Part shown: positions 1-6,231 of the stretch, piece by piece
Position numbering within the stretch: position 1 is the first letter of the stretch
Layout of the letters: each line of letters begins with the position of its first letter
Assembly (NCBI GenBank): GCA_003694905.1
Contig: RFJM01000049.1
Span: forward strand, 1 to 10,378
Origin: Caldilineae bacterium
GTDB taxonomy: Bacteria; Chloroflexota; Anaerolineae; J102
DNA length: 10,378 nt
Reading direction: 5' to 3'
Translations under genes and position numbers: made by a program
Notes under the pieces: generated by a model
Database searches by the model: none
The model's input: only the letters and a program-made list of their open reading frames with translations
Told to the model about the DNA's origin: nothing

Positions 1-582
1 GGGGTGGCAAAGGGGGATGTGGATCTCGGGTGGGGGGACGGGTAGGCGAATGTGGGCAGAACCCGGCAGGCGTGTGGCAGCGACATCGCCGGTGAAACAC
101 AGACCGTCGAGCAGATAGGCCATGTGATGGTAGGCATGGCCGGGCGTGTCGAGGGCGGTGAAGCGAAGGCCTGCCGCCTCCACGACTTCGTTATCTTCCA
201 GGGCATGCAGCTGTTCACGGGGAACGGGCAGGAACTCTCCCCACAGAGGCTCCATCAGGTCACCGTAGATGCGGCCGGCGGATGCCAACAAACGGGTAGG
301 GTCGGCCATGTGCGGCGCGCCGACGTGGTGGACGTGGACGGTTGCGCCGGTCTCGCGGGCAAGTCGGCCGGCCGCGCCCGCGTGGTCGAGATGGATGTGG
401 GTGAGGAGGATGTCGGTGACCTGCTGGCGAGGGATGCCCATGGCCGCCAACTCTGCCAGCAGGCGCTCCACGGTCGAACCGGGACCGGTCTCCACCAGCA
501 CGACGCCTTTCGGGCCGCGAATGACGTAGCTTGCTATGAGCTGCGGTTCACCTTGAAAGTAGAGGTCGATGATGTCGAACAT
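1..582 (-). CDS. Metallo-beta-lactamase-fold hydrolase, 3' end cut by the window edge
   Basis: The reverse strand reads open from an ATG at 582-580 to the window edge, giving the first 194 residues of a protein that continues outside. It shows the metal-binding signature of the metallo-beta-lactamase superfamily: THIHLDHAG at residues 61-69 (H62, H64, D66, H67), a further His in TPGHA (H149) and an Asp in FTGD (D166). VLVETGPGS at about 28-36 matches the family's beta-strand before the first metal motif, with Glu where Asp is common. The family hydrolyses thioesters, phosphodiesters, lactones or beta-lactams at a dinuclear metal site. The short, soluble, single-domain form with no signal peptide looks like a cytoplasmic glyoxalase II-type or general hydrolase, but the substrate cannot be read from sequence. 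No Shine-Dalgarno motif precedes the ATG. It diverges from nadE and has no obvious link to it. Confidence 0.9.
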   Translation of the reverse strand, partial: MFDIIDLYFQGEPQLIASYVIRGPKGVVLVETGPGSTVERLLAELAAMGIPRQQVTDILLTHIHLDHAGAAGRLARETGATVHVHHVGAPHMADPTRLLASAGRIYGDLMEPLWGEFLPVPREQLHALEDNEVVEAAGLRFTALDTPGHAYHHMAYLLDGLCFTGDVAATRLPGSAHIRLPVPPPEIHIPLCHP

Positions 583-628
583 GAGAGGGGCTCGGGTGAT
601 TGTTGTGGAATGCGGAGGGGACGATGGC

Positions 629-657
629 AATTTACCGCAAGGGCGAGGAGAGGTCAA
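629..657 (-). promoter_or_regulatory. Candidate sigma70-type promoter for the metallo-beta-lactamase-fold gene
   Basis: On the reverse strand a TTGACC box (657-652, five of six consensus bases) is followed after exactly 17 bases by TAAATT (634-629, four of six). This predicts a transcript start near 622 and a leader of about 40 bases before the ATG at 582. It is the best promoter-like match in the 583-806 intergenic region. The match is by eye only. Confidence 0.45.
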
Positions 658-684
658 TTCCGAGAAGAGAGGGGAACGGGGGCG

Positions 685-705
685 ACGGGATACAGGCCCG
701 TTTTT
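685..705 (+). terminator. Weak terminator-like hairpin upstream of nadE
   Basis: ACGGG (685-689) pairs with CCCGT (697-701) around a seven-base loop and runs into five T residues (701-705), the outline of a small rho-independent terminator on the + strand. The stem is only five pairs. It lies about 100 bases before nadE, so it would act either on read-through from upstream or as a leader attenuator. The weak nadE promoter proposed below overlaps its T-run, which argues against a leader role. It may be chance. Confidence 0.2.
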
Positions 706-731
706 CAGCGCAGGCACTGAGGGTGTAAACT
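702..731 (+). promoter_or_regulatory. Weak candidate promoter for nadE
   Basis: TTTTCA (702-707, four of six) and TAAACT (726-731, four of six) are separated by 18 bases and would start transcription near 738, about 70 bases before the nadE ATG. Nothing better was found on the + strand of this intergenic region. No NAD-related repressor operator was recognised here. Confidence 0.25.
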
Positions 732-806
732 TGGTTTCGACGATGATTCTACCCGCGTCGCGCGAGGCGACGCATCTCGACCGTGTTCGTTCGCCATACA
801 GGTCCT

Positions 807-2813
807 ATGAGCTTAGCAGAGCTGCTTTCGCCGCCGGCCCTGGGCTTTGTACGGGTAGCCGTCGCTTCGCCCGCCGTGCGTGTCGCTGATGTGAGCCACA
901 ACGTCGCCGCGATGAGCGCGGCCATGGAGGAGGCCGCCCGTCAGGGTGCCCGGCTGATCCTTTTCCCCGAGTTGAGCATTACAGGCTATTCCTGCGCCGA
1001 CCTGTTCTATCAGCGCAGATTGCTGGCGGAAGCCGCAGACGCCCTGGCCACGCTGGCAATGGAGGCGGCCCGCCACGATATCGCGGCCGTGGTGGGGCTG
1101 CCCGTGCCGCACTCGGGGCGGCTATACAACTGCGCCGTCCTGCTGGCCGACGGGGAGTTGGTGGGCGTCGTGCCCAAGACCTATCTGCCCACGACCAACG
1201 AGTTCTACGAAGAGCGCTGGTTTACCTCTGGACGCCGGGCCGGCATGCCGACGGTCGATCTGGCGGGGCAGCAGGTTCCGTTCGGGACGGATCTGCTCTT
1301 TGCGGCCACGAACCTGCCGGACTGCGTTATCGGCATCGAGATCTGCGAGGACCTGTGGGCGGTGGAGCCACCCAGTGGCGCCATGGCGGTGGCAGGTGCT
1401 ACACTGCTCCTGAATCCCTCGGCCAGCAACGAGCTACTGGGCAAAGTGGCTTACCGCCGTGATCTGGTGCGGCAACAGTCGGCCCGTTGTCTGGCGGCGT
1501 ACTGCTACGCGGGTGCGGGTCCGGGTGAATCGAGCACAGATACGGTGTGGGCCGGGCATTCTCTGATTGCGGAGAACGGGGTGATCCTGGCGGAGACGGA
1601 ACGTTTTCGCTTCGAGACACAAATGGCGGTGGCAGACATCGATGTGCAGAGATTACAGCATGAGCGCTGGCGCAACAGCACATTTTCGGCATCTGAACCG
1701 CGGCGGGAGTTCCGGATTGTGGCTTTTGGGTTGCCGGGCGAGTCTGCCGCCGGCTCTCCGGCCTCGCTACTCCGCCCCCAGCTGGCGCGGCACCCCTTTG
1801 TGCCCACCGATCCCAGACGCCGGGCCGAGCACTGCCGCGAGATCTTTGCCATCCAGGCCACCGGTCTGGCACGGCGTCTGCTGCACACGGGTGCCCGCAA
1901 GGTCACCATCGGTGTCTCAGGCGGGCTGGACTCGACGCTGGCCCTGCTTGTGACGGTGAAAGCGTTTGATTCGCTGGGGCTACCGCGCGAGGGCATCGTG
2001 GCCATTACCATGCCGGGCTTTGGCACGACCCAGCGCACCCGTTCCAATGCCATGGCCCTGGCCCAGGCCCTGGGGGTGACTGTGCGCAGCATTCCCATCG
2101 AAGGGGCGGTACGCCGGCATTTTGCCGACATCGGGCACGACGAGAATGAACACAACGTGACGTTCGAGAACGCCCAGGCCCGCGAGCGCACGCAGATCCT
2201 GATGGATGTGGCCAACGATATCGGTGGCTTCAATGTGGGCACGGGCGATCTCTCGGAGCTTGCGCTGGGATGGGCGACCTACAATGCCGACCACATGTCG
2301 AACTACCATGTGAACGCGGGCGTGCCCAAGACGCTGGTCCGCTATCTGATCGAGTATGTGGCCGAGCATGAGTTCAGCGGCGAGACCGCTGAGGTCCTGC
2401 GTGATGTAATTGCCACACCGATCACCCCCGAGTTGTTACCACTCGACGCGGAGGGCGGCCTGGCCCAGAAGACCGAAGAGACCATCGGTCCCTACGAGTT
2501 GCACGATTTCTTTCTCTATCAAGTGGTGCGCTTTCAGTTTGCGCCGGCAAAGGTCTTCTACCTGGCACGGCAGGCTTTCGGAGACGATTACAGCGAGGGG
2601 GAAGTGCTGCGCTGGCTCGAGGTCTTCTACAACCGCTTCTTCAGCCAGCAATACAAGCGGTCGGCGATGCCGGACGGGCCCAAAGTCGGCTCGGTGGCCC
2701 TCTCCCCGCGCGCAGATTGGCGCATGCCCAGCGATGCCAGCGTCAGTGCCTGGCGGCAGGAGCTGGAGCGCCTGAAGGCAGCGCTCGGAGGAGGGACGGG
2801 GTCGGAAGGATAG
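807..2813 (+). CDS. nadE: Glutamine-dependent NAD+ synthetase
   Basis: This 668-residue cytoplasmic enzyme catalyses the last step of NAD+ synthesis: deamido-NAD+ (nicotinate adenine dinucleotide) is amidated using ATP and ammonia taken from glutamine. The N-terminal nitrilase-type glutaminase domain (about 14-300) carries the expected triad E55 (FPELSITGY), K124 (VVPKTYLP) and C180 (IEICEDLW). The C-terminal synthetase domain (about 335-650) has the ATP-pyrophosphatase loop SGGLDST at 371-377 and the conserved GTGDLSELALGW stretch at 478-489. Length and motif spacing match the long two-domain form known from Mycobacterium tuberculosis, not the short ammonia-dependent NadE. The frame is open upstream to a GTG at 783, but ATG 807 is preferred: it puts LGFVRVAVAS at the family's usual N-terminus and a short AGGT lies just before it. 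It converges on the HAD gene with 11 bases between stops. It looks like a housekeeping gene. Confidence 0.96.
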   Translation: MSLAELLSPPALGFVRVAVASPAVRVADVSHNVAAMSAAMEEAARQGARLILFPELSITGYSCADLFYQRRLLAEAADALATLAMEAARHDIAAVVGLPVPHSGRLYNCAVLLADGELVGVVPKTYLPTTNEFYEERWFTSGRRAGMPTVDLAGQQVPFGTDLLFAATNLPDCVIGIEICEDLWAVEPPSGAMAVAGATLLLNPSASNELLGKVAYRRDLVRQQSARCLAAYCYAGAGPGESSTDTVWAGHSLIAENGVILAETERFRFETQMAVADIDVQRLQHERWRNSTFSASEPRREFRIVAFGLPGESAAGSPASLLRPQLARHPFVPTDPRRRAEHCREIFAIQATGLARRLLHTGARKVTIGVSGGLDSTLALLVTVKAFDSLGLPREGIVAITMPGFGTTQRTRSNAMALAQALGVTVRSIPIEGAVRRHFADIGHDENEHNVTFENAQARERTQILMDVANDIGGFNVGTGDLSELALGWATYNADHMSNYHVNAGVPKTLVRYLIEYVAEHEFSGETAEVLRDVIATPITPELLPLDAEGGLAQKTEETIGPYELHDFFLYQVVRFQFAPAKVFYLARQAFGDDYSEGEVLRWLEVFYNRFFSQQYKRSAMPDGPKVGSVALSPRADWRMPSDASVSAWRQELERLKAALGGGTGSEG

Positions 2814-2824
2814 GGGCAGCGGAA

Positions 2825-3571
2825 TCAGCCCAGGCGGGCGATCAGAGCAGGGAGTTCTGCATAGCTGCGGCACAGAGCAGAAGCCTGGGTGCCATCGCTG
2901 CCGCGGTCTACGATCCCGGTGAAGAGGATGGCGCGCATCCCCAAAGCTCGAGGACCGGCGACATCGTTGCTTTCTCGATCCCCGATGTGGACGATTTCGC
3001 TGAGAGAGACGCCGAGTTGAGCAGCGGCTTGCTCGAAAGCTTTGGGTGCCGGTTTGGAGACGCCGATCTCGTCCGAGAAGACGAAAGCACTGAAGAGCTC
3101 CAGAAGGCCGTGGTCGGCCAGCAGGCGGCGAATACCCCGGCCTGGGGTATGGATGGCATCGGAGATGATGCCAAGGCGGTAGTGCCGGGCCAATTCTTTC
3201 AGGACGTCGTGTACGCCTGCGGCAAAATCGGGCGGAATGCGCACTTCCATCTCCTCGATGTGCTGCACGACAGCGTCGAAACCTGGGGTGCGTTCGAGTC
3301 CAAGAAAGGCGTAGGCGCGGTCGAGCCGTTCGGCCACGGAAGGGGTGTGATGTTCCACCTTCCAGCAATGCCGGAACCAGTCGTTGGCGCGAGCGTATGC
3401 CTGGGCAATCCGTTCCGGTTCCACTTCAGGATGATGGCTGAGGATCTCATCCATGAAAAGCTGGAGGCGGGCCTGGGGCTTGCTGGGTAGTCCCAGGTTG
3501 GCGCGGCGGGCCTCGTCGGAGTCGTCGATGGCGATGGTGTCCCAGAAGTCGAAGGTAACGGCTTTGATCAT
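2825..3571 (-). CDS. HAD-superfamily hydrolase with Trp at the usual acid/base Asp position
   Basis: This 248-residue cytoplasmic protein has the four haloacid-dehalogenase motifs: nucleophile D8 in FDFWDT (motif I), S137 in GIISDA (motif II), K173 in SKPAPKAF (motif III) and D198 in HIGDRESND (motif IV). A helical C1-type cap fits residues about 17-115. In phosphatases of this family motif I is DxDGT. Here the +2 Asp is Trp (D-F-W-D-T), as in a subset of HAD proteins written DxWGT, so the usual general acid is missing and classical phosphatase activity is uncertain. Phosphatase, dehalogenase and phosphonatase-like roles remain open. ATG 3571 is chosen because motif I begins at once after it; an earlier in-frame start at 3691 would only add 40 residues overlapping the flavoprotein gene. 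No clear ribosome site is seen. It lies 37 bases downstream of the flavoprotein gene on the same strand, so co-transcription is likely. Confidence 0.9.
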   Translation of the reverse strand: MIKAVTFDFWDTIAIDDSDEARRANLGLPSKPQARLQLFMDEILSHHPEVEPERIAQAYARANDWFRHCWKVEHHTPSVAERLDRAYAFLGLERTPGFDAVVQHIEEMEVRIPPDFAAGVHDVLKELARHYRLGIISDAIHTPGRGIRRLLADHGLLELFSAFVFSDEIGVSKPAPKAFEQAAAQLGVSLSEIVHIGDRESNDVAGPRALGMRAILFTGIVDRGSDGTQASALCRSYAELPALIARLG

Positions 3572-3608
3572 GGTAGGGTTGGAAATGAGGGTGGGATGGA
3601 GATGGCGG

Positions 3609-6035
3609 TCAGAGATGAATGCGGCTTCCGTCGGGATCGTAGACGGGCTCGCGTACGACCCGGCCGGGGTAACGCTCGCCGTAGGCTTCAATGTCCACCA
3701 GAGTACCCGGTTTTGTCAATTCCAGAGGCAGGTAAGCATAGGCAATGGCACGCCCGACCGTGAAGCCCCAGCCGCCACTGGTAACCCGGCCCACCAGTTG
3801 GCCGGCCGCCCACACGGCTTCGTTGCCCAGTGGTAGGAGGCGTACGTCGTCGTCCAGCAGGATGCAGCACAGGCGTTTGCAGATGCCCTGTTCGCGCGAG
3901 CGCAAGAGGGCTTCCCGGCCGATGAAGTCAGGCTTATCCAGACGCACGGCGAAGGTGAGACCTGCTTCAAGCGGGTTTTCCAGAGGGGTGATGTCGAGGC
4001 TCCAATAGCGGTAGCCCTTTTCGAGGCGTAGGGAGTCGATGGCGCGATAGCCGCCGGCGACCATGCCCAGGGGCTCACCGGCCTGCCAGAGGGTATCCCA
4101 TAACGCCAGGCCGTATTCCATGGGGGCATAGAGTTCCCAGCCGAGCTCACCGACGTAGGTGACTCGGTAGGCCAGCACGGGCACGTGGCCGACGCTGATG
4201 TGCCGGGCGGTCATGTAAGGGAAGGCGTCGTTGGTCAGGTCGTCTTCGCAGGCGTGTTGCAAGATCTGGCGGGCGAGAGGACCCTGTAGAGCGAAGCAGC
4301 AGTACTGGGAGGTAACATCCCGTACCTGGACGGATCCGTCTTGCGGGAGATGACGCCGGATCCAGGCAAGGTCGTGGCGGCCAAAGGCGGTCCCGGTGAT
4401 GATGCGGAAGTGCTCGTCCGCGAGGCGGGTGACGGTGAGGTCGCATTCGATACCGCCGCGCGGGTTGAGCATCTGGGTGTAAACGATCTTGCCGGTGGGG
4501 CGGTCGATGTCGTTGGCGCAGAGATGTTGGAGGAAGGCGCAGGCACCGGGACCTGTGACGTCGAATTTGCTGAAGGAAGTGACGTCGAAGAGGGCGGCGC
4601 GTTGCCGTGTTGCGTGATGCTCGGCCTCAATGGCAGGGGACCAGTAGCGACGCGCCCAGCCATCGGGCTCGAAGGTAGGGGTTATGGAAGTAGCATTGGG
4701 CTCGATCCAGTTGGGGCGTTCCCAACCGGCTTTCTCGCCGAAGACTGCACCTAGAGCTTGCAGGCGTCCGTAGGCCGGGCTGAGGCGCAGCGGACGCGCG
4801 GCTTCTCTTTCCTGGAAGGGGTAGTGGATGTCATAGTAGTGGTGGACAACTTCCCAGGTGCGTTCGTGGGTGTAGGCACGGGAACGATAGCGCCGGTCGA
4901 AGCGACGCACGTCCATGCGCCAGACGTCGTACTCGGGCCGGCCGTCGATAATCCAGTCTGCCATGACTTTGCCAACGCCGCCGGCGCCGGCAATGCCGTG
5001 GGCACAGAAACCGGCCGCAACGAAGAATCCCCCAACCTCCGATTCGCCGAGGATGAATTCGCCGTCGGGTGTGAAGGCTTCGGGTCCGTTGATCATCTTG
5101 ATGATCTGGGCCTGCTCCATGAGGGGGACCCGGCGGATGGCACCTTCCATGACTTCCTCGAATCGCTCCCAATCGGGTTTGAGGAGCTGGAAGGTGAAGT
5201 CGGGCGGGATCGACCCCAGGGTCCAGGCAGACGGGTTGTGTTCGTAGCCGCCCATGACCAGGCCACCTACTTCTTCGCGGAAGTAGCAGATGTTGTCGGG
5301 GTCGCGCATGGTTGGCATGTGCCTGCGCACGCCGGAAATGGGCGCAGTGACCACATACTGGTGGCTCATGGGGACGACGGGGACGTTCACGCCGACCATG
5401 TTACCGATTTCGTGGGCCCATTGTCCGGCGGCATTGACAACGATTTCGCAGCGAATGGTGCCGCGATCGGTAGTGACCTGGTGTACACGGCCTTTGCGCA
5501 GGGTGATATCGAGGACACGCGTCTTGCTGAGGACGCGGGCACCGCGGCGTCGGGCACCGGCGGCCAGGGCGTAAGTGAGGCTGGTGGGGTCGATCTGGCC
5601 GTCGGTGGGGAGGAAGGCGGCGGCGAGGACGCCGTCGGTAGTCATGATGGGAAAAAGTTGCTGGGCTTCGCGCGGGGAGAGGAGGTGGATGGGAAGGGAG
5701 AAGGTACGTGCCCAGCTCACCTGGCGCTTGAGCTCCTGCAATCGCTCCGGCGATGACGCCAAGCGCAGGCTGCCCACCTGTCTCCAGCCGGGGTCGTAGC
5801 CGGTGTCATCTTTGAGTGATGCATAAAGCTCGACGCTGTACATCATCATGCGAGTAAGGGCGATGGAGCTGCGTAGCTGTCCCACCAGACCGGCGGAATG
5901 AAAGGTCGAACCGGAGGTCAGCTCTCCTTTTTCGACAATGACAACATCTGACCAGCCTCGCCTGGTGAGGTGGTAGGCGATGCTGGTGCCGGCGACGCCG
6001 CCGCCGATGATTACGACCTGTGCATGTTCAAGCAT
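3609..6035 (-). CDS. FAD-dependent dimethylglycine/sarcosine dehydrogenase-family protein with GcvT-like folate domain
   Basis: This 808-residue protein has the two-part build of dimethylglycine and sarcosine dehydrogenases. The N-terminal D-amino-acid-oxidase-like flavin domain (about 5-365) opens with the FAD dinucleotide motif VVIIGGGVAGTS and carries LTSGSTFHSAG at 39-49. Its H46 matches the His that holds FAD covalently in family members. H225 (MSHQYVV) and Y251 (CYFREE) match active-site residues of bacterial dimethylglycine oxidase. A linker domain (about 370-440) leads to a GcvT/aminomethyltransferase-like domain (about 455-800) with LNPRGGIECDLTV, where D532 matches the folate-reaction Asp, and with GELGWELY and NPLEAGL. 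The family oxidises N-methyl groups and passes the one-carbon unit to tetrahydrofolate. No signal peptide is seen, so it is probably cytoplasmic. The substrate is unknown: dimethylglycine or sarcosine are the family defaults, but divergence from an aminophosphonate-type importer points to a transported methylated amine. ATG 6035 sits directly before the nucleotide-binding strand. Only a weak AGGCAGG precedes it. Confidence 0.93.
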   Translation of the reverse strand: MLEHAQVVIIGGGVAGTSIAYHLTRRGWSDVVIVEKGELTSGSTFHSAGLVGQLRSSIALTRMMMYSVELYASLKDDTGYDPGWRQVGSLRLASSPERLQELKRQVSWARTFSLPIHLLSPREAQQLFPIMTTDGVLAAAFLPTDGQIDPTSLTYALAAGARRRGARVLSKTRVLDITLRKGRVHQVTTDRGTIRCEIVVNAAGQWAHEIGNMVGVNVPVVPMSHQYVVTAPISGVRRHMPTMRDPDNICYFREEVGGLVMGGYEHNPSAWTLGSIPPDFTFQLLKPDWERFEEVMEGAIRRVPLMEQAQIIKMINGPEAFTPDGEFILGESEVGGFFVAAGFCAHGIAGAGGVGKVMADWIIDGRPEYDVWRMDVRRFDRRYRSRAYTHERTWEVVHHYYDIHYPFQEREAARPLRLSPAYGRLQALGAVFGEKAGWERPNWIEPNATSITPTFEPDGWARRYWSPAIEAEHHATRQRAALFDVTSFSKFDVTGPGACAFLQHLCANDIDRPTGKIVYTQMLNPRGGIECDLTVTRLADEHFRIITGTAFGRHDLAWIRRHLPQDGSVQVRDVTSQYCCFALQGPLARQILQHACEDDLTNDAFPYMTARHISVGHVPVLAYRVTYVGELGWELYAPMEYGLALWDTLWQAGEPLGMVAGGYRAIDSLRLEKGYRYWSLDITPLENPLEAGLTFAVRLDKPDFIGREALLRSREQGICKRLCCILLDDDVRLLPLGNEAVWAAGQLVGRVTSGGWGFTVGRAIAYAYLPLELTKPGTLVDIEAYGERYPGRVVREPVYDPDGSRIHL

Positions 6036-6134
6036 GATGGCCTGCCTATCGCTGGTTTGGAGATGGGCACTGAACGCGCCCGCCTTGTGAGGGGATCATG
6101 CCAGAATCGCGGAGTGTCTGCGCTCCTCCGATTT

Positions 6135-6162
6135 TTGACATGTTGCAAGGTTAAGATATAAT
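6135..6162 (+). promoter_or_regulatory. Perfect-consensus sigma70-type promoter for the ABC importer operon
   Basis: TTGACA (6135-6140) and TATAAT (6157-6162) match the consensus at all twelve positions with a 16-base spacer. Transcription would start near 6169, giving a leader of about 62 bases before the binding-protein ATG at 6232. The surrounding stretch is clearly AT-richer than the genes on either side. So strong a promoter usually needs a repressor to be regulated, and an inverted repeat covers its -10 box. Confidence 0.75.
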
Positions 6163-6166
6163 AACC
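6149..6166. promoter_or_regulatory. Inverted repeat over the shared -10 region, candidate operator
   Basis: GGTTAAGATATAATAACC is an 18-base inverted repeat with seven of nine pairs matched (GGTTA and TAACC arms around a central ATAT). It covers the -10 boxes of both divergent promoters, so a dimeric regulator bound here would block both. No regulator gene is present in the window. The central AT bases overlap the -10 consensus itself, which contributes part of the symmetry. The function is an inference. Confidence 0.4.
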
Positions 6167-6186
6167 GCTACTTCGTACCTTTCCAA
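6158..6186 (-). promoter_or_regulatory. Overlapping divergent promoter for the flavoprotein-HAD operon
   Basis: On the reverse strand TTGGAA (6186-6181, four of six) is followed after exactly 17 bases by TATTAT (6163-6158, five of six). This would start transcription near 6151 with a leader of about 115 bases. Its -10 box occupies almost the same bases as the rightward -10 box, so polymerase could hold only one of the two promoters at a time. It is much weaker by consensus than its partner. Confidence 0.45.
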
Positions 6187-6201
6187 AATGTTCCACAGTT
6201 C

Positions 6202-6218
6202 AAGGATGCTGCATTCTT
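6202..6218 (+). promoter_or_regulatory. Palindrome beside the binding-protein ribosome site
   Basis: AAGGATGCTGCATTCTT is palindromic around T6210 with seven of eight pairs matched and the eighth a G-T wobble. In RNA it can fold as AAGGAUG/CAUUCUU around a CUG loop, ending two bases before the Shine-Dalgarno sequence. It could be a second operator in the leader or a hairpin affecting translation or mRNA stability. A short palindrome may also occur by chance. Confidence 0.3.
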
Positions 6219-6219
6219 C

Positions 6220-6226
6220 AGGAGGT
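6220..6226 (+). promoter_or_regulatory. Strong ribosome binding site of the binding-protein gene
   Basis: AGGAGGT lies five bases before ATG 6232 and is a full Shine-Dalgarno match. It fixes the start and contrasts with the absent or weak sites before the three leftward genes. Together with the consensus promoter it predicts high expression of the binding protein. Confidence 0.8.
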
Positions 6227-6231
6227 GTATC

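Noticed and set aside
52..720. A 222-codon open frame on the + strand across the left end.
   Set aside because: It is the antisense shadow of the metallo-beta-lactamase-fold gene, whose HxHxDH motif is on the reverse strand.
2717..3490. A 257-codon open frame on the + strand linking the nadE end to the HAD gene.
   Set aside because: It overlaps nadE in another frame and is antisense to the HAD motifs. No domain is seen.
2825..3571. Assignment of the HAD gene as phosphonoacetaldehyde hydrolase (PhnX).
   Set aside because: Motif I is DFWDT and not DxAGT, and I could not identify the cap-domain Schiff-base Lys with confidence. It is left as an open possibility only.
4758..5756. A 332-codon open frame on the + strand inside the flavoprotein gene.
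   Set aside because: It lies fully antisense to a gene with intact family motifs and shows no recognisable domain. Long antisense frames are expected opposite GC-rich genes.
6111..6136. GGAGTG/CGCTCC hairpin followed closely by a T-run, like a rightward terminator.
   Set aside because: There is no rightward gene upstream to terminate, the stem includes a wobble pair, and the T-run is largely the flank of the -35 box.
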